Shown here piece by piece: positions 7,637 through 18,421 of a stretch of DNA of 29,771 nt. Position 1 is the first letter of the stretch. Every line of letters begins with the position of its first letter. Origin of the DNA: DAOPZC01 sp035353175. GTDB lineage: Bacteria; Verrucomicrobiota; Kiritimatiellia; RFP12; UBA1067. The translations under genes were made by a program, and so were the position numbers. The notes below the pieces were generated by a model. The model did not search any database. It was given only the letters and a program-made list of their open reading frames with translations, and was not told where the DNA came from. The stretch is taken from NCBI GenBank assembly GCA_035353175.1, contig DAOPZC010000059.1, forward strand, positions 1 through 29,771, given 5' to 3'.

Positions 7637-7725
7637 GAATGGAGAATGAGAAACCCGGATTCCACTTCGACGTCGGGCGTTGGACGTTCGGCGTTCGAAT
7701 TAACCCATGAACCATGAACCACTAA
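7637..7725 (+). repeat. Cluster of degenerate 7-bp tandem repeats (STRR-like)
   Basis: Between nifS and the radical SAM gene several heptamer series follow one another. GAATGGA and GAATGAG lie at 7637-7650. Four units, GACGTCG, GGCGTTG, GACGTTC and GGCGTTC, fill 7669-7696. CCATGAA twice and CCACTAA fill 7705-7725. A 9-bp inverted pair (AACGCCGAA 7631-7639 and TTCGGCGTT 7687-7695) brackets the region. The last series overlaps the start codon of the next gene. Confidence 0.65.
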
Positions 7726-8681
7726 ACTCCGCCCCTTCCCCCCTCTCCGCCTGCCGTCTCTGTCCGCGGGCGTGCGGCGTGAACCGGCTCGCAGGCCAGC
7801 TCGGTTACTGCAAGGCGGGAATTCAACCCCGCGTTTTCCGTTACGGGCCGCATTTCGGCGAGGAGCCGCCCGTGAGCGGCACGCGCGGTTCCGGCACGGT
7901 GTTTTTCTCGCACTGCACCTTGCGCTGCGTCTATTGTCAGAACCATCCCTGGAGCCAAGGCGGCCAAGGCGACGATCTCTCCGCAGAAGCGCTCCGCGAC
8001 ATTTTCCAGCGGCTTGCGGAAAAGGGATGCCACAACTGGAACCTCGTCTCGCCGACCCCTTGGCTGCCCCAGATCCGGGCGGCGGTCGCGCCGCTAATTC
8101 GCGCTGGAATCTCTCTGCCTTTTGTGTATAATACGTCGGGTTTTGAAGCAACGGAGACCTTGAAATCGTTCAGCGAGCTGGCGGATATCGCGCTGATTGA
8201 CCTGCGTTACGCCACGCCCGATGCCGCGGCCGAAGGCTCAGATGCGCAAAATTATGTCGAGGCCGCACGCCGCGCTTTCCTTTGGTTTTGGGACCGGCTG
8301 GGGCCGTTGCAAACGGATGCGGACGGGATCGCCAAGCGAGGCGTGATATGTCGCCTGCTGGCGTTGCCGGGGCGTGTATCCGAGGCGGTCGCCAATCTGG
8401 AGTGGCTGGCGGAGCACGCGGGGACGGATGTGCACGTCAGCGTGATGTCGCAGTACACGCCGGTGTATCGGGCGATGCGGCTCTCAGGCTGGGACCGGAA
8501 GGTTTCGGAAGACGAATATGCCCTCCTCACGGAGGCGGCCGCGGATCTCGGGTTCGAGAACGGCTGGATACAGGAGTTTGAAGGCGATGCGCCCGCCGAC
8601 CTGTTGGGACAAGCCATGTCCGCAGGAGAAGGCGCCGTAGGAGCGGGACAAACCGCACCTGCGAAAAGCAGTGTAGAGTGA
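7707..8681 (+). CDS. PflX/COG1313-like radical SAM protein
   Basis: The 324-residue protein belongs to the uncharacterised radical SAM group related to pyruvate formate-lyase activating enzymes (PflX, COG1313). The radical SAM cluster motif CTLRCVYC gives C70, C74 and C77, which hold the [4Fe-4S] cluster that cleaves S-adenosylmethionine. An N-terminal Cys set (C16, C19, C23, C35 in CRLCPRACGVN and GYCKAG) is typical of the family and may bind a second metal or cluster. YNTSGFE and ALIDLRYATP are further family segments. The substrate is unknown; a glycyl-radical activating role is only an analogy. The ATG at 7707 is the only nearby in-frame ATG and lies inside a heptamer repeat with no ribosome-binding site. 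The last 20 or so residues (rich in Ala, Gly and Ser) look like a non-conserved extension. Its position after nifUS fits an Fe-S enzyme. Confidence 0.85.
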   Translation: MNHEPLNSAPSPLSACRLCPRACGVNRLAGQLGYCKAGIQPRVFRYGPHFGEEPPVSGTRGSGTVFFSHCTLRCVYCQNHPWSQGGQGDDLSAEALRDIFQRLAEKGCHNWNLVSPTPWLPQIRAAVAPLIRAGISLPFVYNTSGFEATETLKSFSELADIALIDLRYATPDAAAEGSDAQNYVEAARRAFLWFWDRLGPLQTDADGIAKRGVICRLLALPGRVSEAVANLEWLAEHAGTDVHVSVMSQYTPVYRAMRLSGWDRKVSEDEYALLTEAAADLGFENGWIQEFEGDAPADLLGQAMSAGEGAVGAGQTAPAKSSVE

Positions 8682-8719
8682 AATCATGCCGCACCGGATG
8701 TGCGGCTGAAAGGGTTACG

Positions 8720-9484
8720 ATGAGCGGTCATAATAAGTGGTCCACCATTAAGCACAAGAAGGGCGCGGCTGACGCCAAGCGCGGAAAGATTTTTTCAAAA
8801 ATCGCCAAGGAAATGACCATCGTGGCCAAGGCCGGTGGCGGTGACCCCGGGTCTAACCCCACGCTCCGCACCCTGATCTCCAAGGCCAAGGCCGTCAACA
8901 TGCCGAACGACAACATCGACCGCGCCATCAAGAAGGGCACGGGCGAACTCGCGGCGGACATCCTTGAAGAGATCACCTATGAGGGGTACGCCCAGGGTGG
9001 CGTCGGCCTCGTGGTCAAAGTGCTGACTGACAACAAGAACCGCGCCGCCGCCGAAGTGCGCAATATCTTCAAGAAAAGCGGCTCCGATTTCGCCGGCCTC
9101 GGCTCGGTTTCCCGCAGTTTCGAACGCAAGGGCACCATCATGATCCCGGCCGCCGACGGCGTGACCGAAGACGGCCTCATGGAGATCGTCCTCGGCGCCG
9201 GCGCGGATGATCTGATCGCCGAAGAGGGCGGGTTCACCGTGACGTGCCAGCCCGCCGCCTTCTCCGAAGTCTGCGCAGCCCTCGAGGCCGCCAAGATCGC
9301 CATCGACCAAGAGAACTCGCAGGTCGGGCTCGTGGCGCTCACGCCGGTGCCCGTGTCCGATGTGGCCGTCGCCAAGGCCGTCAACAAGTTCATCGCGGCG
9401 CTGGAAGAGCACGACGACGTGCAGGACGTCTACACCAACATGGAAATGGACGACGCGGTCGCCGCCCAGCTCGAAGACGAATAA
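8720..9484 (+). CDS. yebC: YebC/PmpR family protein (TACO1-like)
   Basis: The 254-residue product starts with the invariant family sequence SGHNKWSTIKHKKGAADAKRGK. The other YebC signatures follow: GGGDPGSNPTLRTLISKAKA, NMPNDNIDRAIKKGTG, YEGYAQGGVGLVVKVLTDNKNR and AEVRNIFKKSG. The family was first described as a DNA-binding transcriptional regulator (PmpR). Later work on bacterial and mitochondrial members points to a role in translation, so its function here is open. The ATG at 8720 is favoured by AAAGGG at 8709-8714 and by the conserved N-terminus; an upstream start at 8678 would add non-conserved residues. A small hairpin (GCCGCAC 8688-8694 with GTGCGGC 8700-8706) lies between the radical SAM stop and this start. 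An excellent terminator follows. Confidence 0.93.
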   Translation: MSGHNKWSTIKHKKGAADAKRGKIFSKIAKEMTIVAKAGGGDPGSNPTLRTLISKAKAVNMPNDNIDRAIKKGTGELAADILEEITYEGYAQGGVGLVVKVLTDNKNRAAAEVRNIFKKSGSDFAGLGSVSRSFERKGTIMIPAADGVTEDGLMEIVLGAGADDLIAEEGGFTVTCQPAAFSEVCAALEAAKIAIDQENSQVGLVALTPVPVSDVAVAKAVNKFIAALEEHDDVQDVYTNMEMDDAVAAQLEDE

Positions 9485-9515
9485 CGGACGACGCTTTCAG
9501 AGTCCGACCGATCAC

Positions 9516-9544
9516 GACGCAGGCGTTCGCGCCTGCGTCTTTTT
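9516..9544 (+). terminator. Intrinsic terminator after yebC
   Basis: GACGCAGGCG (9516-9525), a TTCG tetraloop and CGCCTGCGTC (9530-9539) form a perfect 10-bp stem, followed by five T. This is a textbook rho-independent terminator. Confidence 0.92.
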
Positions 9545-9565
9545 GTTTTGCTTCGCACGCCGGAC

Positions 9566-9598
9566 AAAAAAAGGGCGGACGCCGAAGCGCCCGCCCTT
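9566..9598 (-). terminator. Intrinsic terminator of groEL
   Basis: AAGGGCGG (9571-9578) pairs with CCGCCCTT (9591-9598), with an inner CGC/GCG extension around a CGAA loop. On the minus strand a T7 run (complement of 9566-9572) follows. It faces the yebC terminator. Its arms GGGCGGAC and GCGCCCGCCC recur in the dnaK-groES gap. Confidence 0.88.
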
Positions 9599-9627
9599 CT
9601 GAGTGAAGCATTGACCGCAGGGGTCTC

Positions 9628-11253
<1,626 letters not shown>

Positions 11254-11287
11254 TTTCTTCTTCTCCGTAAAAACGTTGCGGTTTCAG

Positions 11288-11575
11288 TTATTCGATCACG
11301 CCCATCAGGTCCTCTTCGCGGACGAGCTGGTAGGTCTTGTCGTTGAACTTGACTTCCGTGCCGCCGTACTTTGGCAGGAGCACCTTGTCGTTGACCTTGA
11401 CATCGAACGGGATCTCTTTGCCGTCATCGTCACGCTTCTTGCCGATCGCGACGACTTTGCCTTCCATCGGCTTCTCTTTCGCGGCATCCGGAATAATGAT
11501 GCCCCCCTTGGTGACTTCCTTCACGTCAATAGGCTCGACCAACACGCGGTCGCCGAGCGGACGAATCTTCGTCAT
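11288..11575 (-). CDS. groES: Co-chaperonin GroES (10 kDa)
   Basis: GroES caps GroEL and closes the folding chamber. From the ATG at 11575 the protein is 95 residues and begins TKIRPLGDRVLVEPIDVKE, the standard family N-terminus. A mobile-loop region (VTKGGIIIPDAAKEKPMEG) comes next. VVAIGKKRD, VKVNDKVLLPKYGGTEVK and the terminal YQLVREEDLMGVIE complete the fold. AAAGGAG a few bases upstream supports this start over a longer reading that would begin at 11614. It sits directly upstream of groEL and about 90 bp downstream of dnaK. Confidence 0.97.
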   Translation of the reverse strand: MTKIRPLGDRVLVEPIDVKEVTKGGIIIPDAAKEKPMEGKVVAIGKKRDDDGKEIPFDVKVNDKVLLPKYGGTEVKFNDKTYQLVREEDLMGVIE

Positions 11576-11604
11576 GTTTGCTCTCCTTTGTTGTGTTAAG
11601 TGCC

Positions 11605-11626
11605 GGGCGGACACGAGCGCCCGCCC
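11605..11626. repeat. Palindrome between dnaK and groES, arms shared with the groEL terminator
   Basis: GGGCGGAC (11605-11612), ACGA and GCGCCCGCCC (11617-11626) can fold into a GC hairpin, followed by CCTAC on the + strand. The same two arms occur at 9573-9596 with a different centre (GCCGAA). No T-run is present, so it probably acts as an mRNA processing or stability element, or it is a REP-like dispersed repeat. Confidence 0.6.
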
Positions 11627-11664
11627 CTACAATCGTTTCAGGTCGCGCACCCGCGCAATCGAAA

Positions 11665-13593
<1,929 letters not shown>

Positions 13594-13704
13594 AATCTCC
13601 GCTCCGTTCCGTTCGCCCCATAGTGCTGTTCTTCTCTTCACTGCGAACGCATTGTCTTAAGCACCTCATATGCCAAGAGCAGCAGAACAGCGTGTGGAGA
13701 AATA

Positions 13705-13736
13705 TGTAACATATTACACAGCAATAAGATAAGCAA
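13705..13736 (-). promoter_or_regulatory. Candidate dnaK promoter overlapped by a palindrome
   Basis: On the minus strand TTGCTT (13736-13731), a 17-bp spacer and TATGTT (13713-13708) form a promoter candidate about 115 bp before the dnaK start. The perfect inverted repeat TGTAA-CATA-TTACA (13705-13718) covers the -10 box and could be a repressor site. No CIRCE element (TTAGCACTC-N9-GAGTGCTAA) was seen. Confidence 0.45.
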
Positions 13737-13798
13737 TATCATCAAAATCCTGACACCCGTTCAACCGCCGAATGAGACAAGCCCGCGTCACAGTTTTC

Positions 13799-13960
13799 TT
13801 GTCCCACTCCCAAAAACAGGGTCTTTTTGTCCCACTCTTTCGGTTTCCTCTCCCGGAATCGCTCAAATCGTCGTTTCGCGCGACAATAGATCCCTCGCCG
13901 TCCCGTTTAACAGTTCATAACTCCAGCTTTATGAAAGATGACACAGGACACAGGACACAG
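13799..13960. repeat. Short direct repeats in the dnaK / secreted-protein intergenic region
   Basis: The 455-bp region 13594-14048 has no credible gene. Besides the promoters, it holds an 11-bp direct repeat TTGTCCCACTC (13799-13809 and 13827-13837, 28 bp apart). It also holds nearly three tandem copies of ACACAGG (13941-13960). The sequence is AT-richer than its surroundings. Confidence 0.6.
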
Positions 13961-13961
13961 C

Positions 13962-13991
13962 TTGACGTGATTCGATGCAAAGTTCTACACT
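13962..13991 (+). promoter_or_regulatory. Candidate promoter of the secreted-protein/efflux operon
   Basis: TTGACG (13962-13967), an 18-bp spacer and TACACT (13986-13991) lie 57 bp before the first gene of the + strand operon, directly after the ACACAGG repeats. Confidence 0.5.
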
Positions 13992-14048
13992 GTTTTTAAC
14001 AGAAGACGCTTCAGGGGTTTGCTCTGCAGAGCCAAAAGGAGGCTCGTC

Positions 14049-15788
14049 ATGAAAACCGCGAACCATTGCCTTTACGTGGCGCTCATTATGTGCACGGCTT
14101 CGCTTGCCGGAGCGCGGGAAAAACCCGATCACGGTGTCCCCGGCAGGACTCTCACGCCGGTCCCCTCCGTGGAGAACGCGCGCATGCCCACCACCGGTAG
14201 CACGCGCACACCGCCTCCCAGAGACGCGATCCGCGCTTCTTCCCCATCGCGCACCGCTCCCTCCGTGGAGAACGCGCGCATGCCCACCACCGGTAGCACG
14301 CGCACACCGCCTCCCAGAGACGCGATCCGCGCTTCTTCCCCATCGCGCACCGCTCCCTCCGCCGAGCCGGCCGAGCGCATCCGTGCCCCCGCCGTCACGG
14401 TGCGCAGCGACCCCCCGCCGACAAGAACCCTACAACCTTCATCGACACCGCCGCCGCGCGACATGACGCCCCCCGCTCCCTCGACGCGGGCTGTGGAGGT
14501 TGTCCGTCCGGTCCCACCTTCGCAGCGTCCCGCCCCGTTACCGCGGCCAGTTGTCCGAACCCCTGAACCAACGATCCGTCCTCAAGTCTCTGTCACGCCC
14601 TCGCCCCGTCCTTCCGACGAGGCGATCATCGACCGATTACCCACACCGGGAAGGCCGGCAAGCCAGGCTCCCGCCGTCCTGCGCCCCCCCTCCGCCGACC
14701 GCGGCGCCGGCAACCACGTTCCCGCATTGACAACCCCCACCGGGGCCCGGCTCAATACGGACCGCCCCCCCCTCCGCGCGAATCCTCCCGCCTCTGGCCT
14801 GTCCGTCTTGCCGTCTTCGCCTGGCGCGACAAGCCTGCGGTCCGGCCCTGCGGAGCGCGCGCCGTTGACACAAGAGCAGAACCGCCTTTTACCCTCGCCG
14901 AGACCGCCGCCGAACCGCGTCACGGAAAGTATCCAAAGCGGCTCCCGCACGACGCCCCCTCAACCCTTCTTCACGCCGACAACAGGCACGAAGCGCGACA
15001 TGCGTGCGTTCACCGAACCCAATCCTTTTTCCAGCAGCCGCTACCGCGACGGACGTAACGCCATCTACCGCACGACCGACCGACGCACCGTTTCGGAGCT
15101 GCATGCCCCCCGCAGCGACCGCGACGAACCGCACCGGCGCCGTCCGCCCTATCGCTTCGATCCCTGGAACTTCCGCGACGGCCATCCGGACGCCGGGTCC
15201 GTGATCGTCATCGCAAGCGGATACCGTGGCCCCGCCTTTTGGGGGCCGCCTGCCGATCCTTGCCAGACGCCGTATTACGACAGCTGGGCCTGCGGCGGCC
15301 CGGGTTTTCTGAATGTCTTCCACGGCGGATGGCGGCATGGCGGGTATGGCGGTTTTTCCTACATTTATAACCCCTGGCCGGTCTACAGCACCTGTTATTT
15401 CTACGGAACCGAATACGTCGAGCCCCCCTCCCAAACCGTCTATGTCACAGAACCCGCGATTTCGTCCCAGACGACCGTCTCGGGTTCCGCCGCACAAGCC
15501 GAGACGACCGTTTGGGATGTCGCTCCGTCCACCGAGCGCATCGACACGACGGCGACACGGTGCTATTGTCCCTGCCAGTGCAACGGGCTTCTTCCCTGCG
15601 TCTGCGATTACCCCTGCGGATCCGAATATGCGGTCGACGTCTCTGCGTTTGACCTCGGCACCGTTTTCGAGTCTTACTCCGAATCACTGGATCCGGCGAC
15701 CATCTGGTCCTCGTACGCCGGGCTGGACCGCGACAATCCCGAGGCCGTCCCCGGCAGCACCGACGCGGCCGCCCCATCCGACCAATAA
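14049..15788 (+). CDS. Secreted Pro/Arg/Thr-rich protein with C-terminal Cys cluster, unknown function
   Basis: I do not recognise this family. The 579-residue protein starts after AAGGAGG (14036-14042) with a signal peptide (MKTANHCLYVALIMCTASLAGA), so it is exported. Residues from about 25 to 320 form a low-complexity, probably disordered region rich in Pro, Arg, Thr and Ser. It includes an exact 32-residue tandem duplication. The segment after about residue 370 is different: rich in Gly, Trp and Tyr (GGWRHGGYGGFSYIYNPWP). A cluster of seven cysteines follows in 20 residues (about 505-524), suggesting disulfides or metal binding. The C-terminal 50 residues are acidic. It is the first gene of a unit whose next gene, 15 bp on, is the TolC-like channel, so it may be an accessory or cargo of that machine. 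This is inference from position only. Confidence 0.7.
   Translation: MKTANHCLYVALIMCTASLAGAREKPDHGVPGRTLTPVPSVENARMPTTGSTRTPPPRDAIRASSPSRTAPSVENARMPTTGSTRTPPPRDAIRASSPSRTAPSAEPAERIRAPAVTVRSDPPPTRTLQPSSTPPPRDMTPPAPSTRAVEVVRPVPPSQRPAPLPRPVVRTPEPTIRPQVSVTPSPRPSDEAIIDRLPTPGRPASQAPAVLRPPSADRGAGNHVPALTTPTGARLNTDRPPLRANPPASGLSVLPSSPGATSLRSGPAERAPLTQEQNRLLPSPRPPPNRVTESIQSGSRTTPPQPFFTPTTGTKRDMRAFTEPNPFSSSRYRDGRNAIYRTTDRRTVSELHAPRSDRDEPHRRRPPYRFDPWNFRDGHPDAGSVIVIASGYRGPAFWGPPADPCQTPYYDSWACGGPGFLNVFHGGWRHGGYGGFSYIYNPWPVYSTCYFYGTEYVEPPSQTVYVTEPAISSQTTVSGSAAQAETTVWDVAPSTERIDTTATRCYCPCQCNGLLPCVCDYPCGSEYAVDVSAFDLGTVFESYSESLDPATIWSSYAGLDRDNPEAVPGSTDAAAPSDQ
14163..14354 (+). repeat. Exact 96-bp tandem duplication inside the Pro-rich gene
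   Basis: Copies at 14163-14258 and 14259-14354 read identically, and identity continues 7 bp into a third partial copy. The unit is a whole number of codons (32), so the frame is kept. Lack of synonymous differences suggests a recent duplication. Confidence 0.93.
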
Positions 15789-15803
15789 AAAATACACTTC
15801 CAC

Positions 15804-17210
15804 ATGAACCTGTCACGCACCTATCTGCCGCTGATTCCGCTGCTCTTATTTTGTGGCTGCAAAACCGTGAAACTTGCACGTCAGGCGCAGTCTGAGACCG
15901 ACCGTCTTCCCGGCGAGACAACGGTCCCGGCCGCGCGGGCCGGCATCGATCAAGGCCACACCTACGCTCTCGCCACGCTCGAGCAGATCGCCTTGCGCCA
16001 CCACCCCTCGGTCCTTCAAGCGCGCCAAGCTGTCGAAGCCGCCCGTCTTCAGAGCAAAATGACGCGCTCCGCCCGTCTGCCGAAGGTGACGGCCAGCAGC
16101 GCCTACAACCGCTCCACGCAGAACTCATGGGGCGCCTCGACCTCCGAAAAAATGAGCGGCTCATGGAGCGGCGGCCTCGGCCTCGATCTGCTGCTGTACG
16201 ACTTCGGCAAATTGGACGCCCAAGAAAAGCAGGCGCTCGAATCGCTGATCGCGGCTGAAGAGCAATCCCGGCAAGCGGAACTGGACGTCATCTACAATGT
16301 CCGGTCAGCCTTTTTTGAACGCCACCGCACCGACCAGCTGTATGAGGTCGCGCGGACAAACGAGTTGCAATACGCCGAGCACCTCAAAGAAGCGGTCATC
16401 ATGAACGAGGTCGGCACGCGGCGCAAATACGACGTGACCAAAGCCGAGGTGGATTTGGGTAACGCGAGGCTCGAAGTGGTCACCGCAAGCAACGACCTCG
16501 TCGTCGCACACGCAAAACTCAATCGCGAGCTCGGGCTCGCCGACCATCCGGGCTACGCGCTGGACCAGGCCCGACTGGCGCCGCGCGAGGAGTCGGTCGA
16601 CGCACTGATGGCCACCGCACGCGAAAATGCGCCCTCTCTTGCCGTCCTGCGGGCACGCGAACGCGCCGCATCCGCATATGTGGACCAGACGATCGCGGAC
16701 CTCTACCCCGACCTTTCGCTCAGCTCGGACGCCAAACTGTCGGGCCGCGGCTTCCCGCTCGTGTGGAATTTTTCTTGGGCCGCGAGCATCGCGCAAACCC
16801 TTTTCAGCGGCTACAAGAAAACGTCCGCGATCGAAGAAGCCGTCACCAAACTCCGCGCCGCGCGTTCAGAAATCGCCGATGCGGAACAAACGCTTTACCT
16901 CAACCTCGCCACCACGGCGGCCCAACGCGAAAGCGCCCGCAAAAGCACCGACATCGCCAAAATGACCCTGCAGCGGGCGAAAGATAATTTCGACATTGTC
17001 AATGAGCAGTACCGGGTCGGGATCTCTTCTTCGATCGAGCGCACCGATGCCCAGACCGCCGTCACGGAGGCCCAGGCCGAAGTGATCCGCGCCTATTATG
17101 ACGAACAGGCCGCACACGCCCGGATCGCCTACCTCATCGGCAGCCCCGTCGCGACGGGCGACCGTCCACCCCGCCAACAGCCGGAAAAACCGGCCCAAGG
17201 AAATCCATGA
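15804..17210 (+). CDS. TolC-like outer-membrane efflux factor, probable lipoprotein
   Basis: The 468-residue protein belongs to the outer membrane efflux protein family, trimeric channels that span the outer membrane and periplasm. It starts with a lipoprotein-like signal (LPLIPLLLFCGC, lipid Cys about residue 19). Two homologous halves of long helices follow. The first contains TLEQIALRHHPSVLQARQAVEAARLQSKMTR and SGGLGLDLLLYDFGKLD. The second contains NAPSLAVLRARERAASAYVDQTIADLYPDLSLS and WAASIAQTLFSGYKK. Alternating LF/LYDFGK and LFSGYK turns are typical of these channels. The start lies 15 bp after the preceding stop without a clear ribosome-binding site, suggesting coupling. It overlaps the adaptor gene by ATGA. 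Together with the next three genes it makes a complete MacAB-TolC-type tripartite exporter. Confidence 0.9.
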   Translation: MNLSRTYLPLIPLLLFCGCKTVKLARQAQSETDRLPGETTVPAARAGIDQGHTYALATLEQIALRHHPSVLQARQAVEAARLQSKMTRSARLPKVTASSAYNRSTQNSWGASTSEKMSGSWSGGLGLDLLLYDFGKLDAQEKQALESLIAAEEQSRQAELDVIYNVRSAFFERHRTDQLYEVARTNELQYAEHLKEAVIMNEVGTRRKYDVTKAEVDLGNARLEVVTASNDLVVAHAKLNRELGLADHPGYALDQARLAPREESVDALMATARENAPSLAVLRARERAASAYVDQTIADLYPDLSLSSDAKLSGRGFPLVWNFSWAASIAQTLFSGYKKTSAIEEAVTKLRAARSEIADAEQTLYLNLATTAAQRESARKSTDIAKMTLQRAKDNFDIVNEQYRVGISSSIERTDAQTAVTEAQAEVIRAYYDEQAAHARIAYLIGSPVATGDRPPRQQPEKPAQGNP

Positions 17211-18412
17211 AAAAACTCATTTTCTTTCTGATCCTCGCAGCCCTTGCCGGAGGCGGGTGGTATGTGTATCAGAAGCGGCATCCCAAAAAAGTTGAAGCCA
17301 CCTACCGGACCGCCACGATCAAACGCGGGACGGTTGTCCAGGAGATCCGCGCCACGGGCACCATCGAACCCATCAAAGAAGTCGAGGTCGGCACGCAGGT
17401 CAACGGACGCGTCCTCAACCTCTACGTCGACTTCAATTCGATTGTGACCGCCAATCAGGTCGTGGCGCTCATCGACCCTGCCGTCTATGAAGCCACCCAC
17501 GCCAAAGACTGCGCACAGCTCGCGTCCAACCAGGCCAACGTCGAGCAGATCGCCGTCAAGCTGACACTCGCTGAAAAGGATCTGGCCCGCAAGACCGAAC
17601 TCGCGGACCGCAACATGTTGTCCAAAGCCGACCTCGACACCGCGCGCGCGGAACGCGACGCGCTCGTCGCCCAGGCAAAAATCGCCGCCGCCGCCGTCGA
17701 ACAGTCGAAGGCCTCCGTCAAACTTTCGAAAACCAATCTCGATTACTGCACCATCCGCTCGCCCGTAAATGGCGTGGTGATCGCCCGCAACGTGGACGAA
17801 GGCCAAACCGTGGTCTCTTCCATGAACGCGCAGAAACTCTTCATGATCGCCACCGACCTCAAACGCATTCAGGTCGAGGCCAGCATCCCGGAGGCCGACG
17901 TGGGCCTCATCCGCACCAATCAGCCGGTCGACTTCACCGTCGACGCCTACCGGGACGGCTTCTCCGGCGTGGTGAAACAGATCCGGCTGGCCTCCACCAC
18001 CGTTCAGAACGTCGTCACGTATCCCGTCATCGTTGAGGCCGACAACCCCGGCGAGAAACTTTTTCCCGGCATGACCGCGAACATCAACGTGGAAGTGGCC
18101 CGCAAGGAGAACGTTCTCATGATTCCGGCCGCCGCCTTGCGCTTCGCGCCGACGAACCTCGTGACCGAAATCCGCGGGCCGAAAGTCTGGGTCTTGTCGG
18201 AGGGCGGAAAACCCGAAGCGATCGGCGTCAAGCTCGGCATTTCGGATGGCACCTGCACCGCCATTGAAACGCCCGACAATCTGGAAGGACGTGAGGTCGT
18301 CCTCGGCTTCCAAAGCAACGGGCAAGCCGCCGCCAGCGGTCCCAAAAACCCCTTTATGCCGGCGTCCCCCGGCGGATCGCAGAACCGCAACGTACGCCGC
18401 GCCATACGCTAA
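17207..18412 (+). CDS. macA: MacA-like periplasmic adaptor subunit (HlyD/RND-MFP family)
   Basis: This membrane-fusion protein links the inner-membrane MacB transporter to the TolC-type channel. It has 401 residues. An uncleaved N-terminal anchor (KKLIFFLILAALAGGGWYVYQ) leads to VVQEIRATGTIEPIKEVEVGTQVNGRV, the first half of the lipoyl-like domain. A helical hairpin follows (about residues 90-180, KDCAQLASNQANVEQIAVKLTLAEKDLARK). The second lipoyl half is TIRSPVNGVVIARNVDEGQTV. Beta-barrel segments (IQVEASIPEADVGLI, FPGMTANINVEVA) complete the MacA layout. AAGGAAA precedes the ATG, which overlaps the tolC-like stop. The pair with split MacB genes supports MacA rather than an RND pump adaptor. 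Substrates of such systems include macrolides, peptides and lipid-like molecules; none can be inferred here. Confidence 0.9.
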   Translation: MKKLIFFLILAALAGGGWYVYQKRHPKKVEATYRTATIKRGTVVQEIRATGTIEPIKEVEVGTQVNGRVLNLYVDFNSIVTANQVVALIDPAVYEATHAKDCAQLASNQANVEQIAVKLTLAEKDLARKTELADRNMLSKADLDTARAERDALVAQAKIAAAAVEQSKASVKLSKTNLDYCTIRSPVNGVVIARNVDEGQTVVSSMNAQKLFMIATDLKRIQVEASIPEADVGLIRTNQPVDFTVDAYRDGFSGVVKQIRLASTTVQNVVTYPVIVEADNPGEKLFPGMTANINVEVARKENVLMIPAAALRFAPTNLVTEIRGPKVWVLSEGGKPEAIGVKLGISDGTCTAIETPDNLEGREVVLGFQSNGQAAASGPKNPFMPASPGGSQNRNVRRAIR

Positions 18413-18421
18413 AGGACGGTT

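Noticed and set aside
8120..8135. TATAAT-like sequence inside the radical SAM gene
   Set aside because: It lies within conserved coding sequence (the VYNTSGFE segment) with no paired -35 box or downstream gene that needs it.
6358..8151. 597-codon open frame on the minus strand across nifS and the radical SAM gene
   Set aside because: It is antisense to two genes with full sets of family motifs, and its translation is low-complexity without any recognisable domain. Such frames are common in GC-rich DNA.
13772..13999. 75-codon + strand ORF in the dnaK intergenic region
   Set aside because: It overlaps the repeats and the promoter candidate, has no ribosome-binding site and shows no recognisable sequence.
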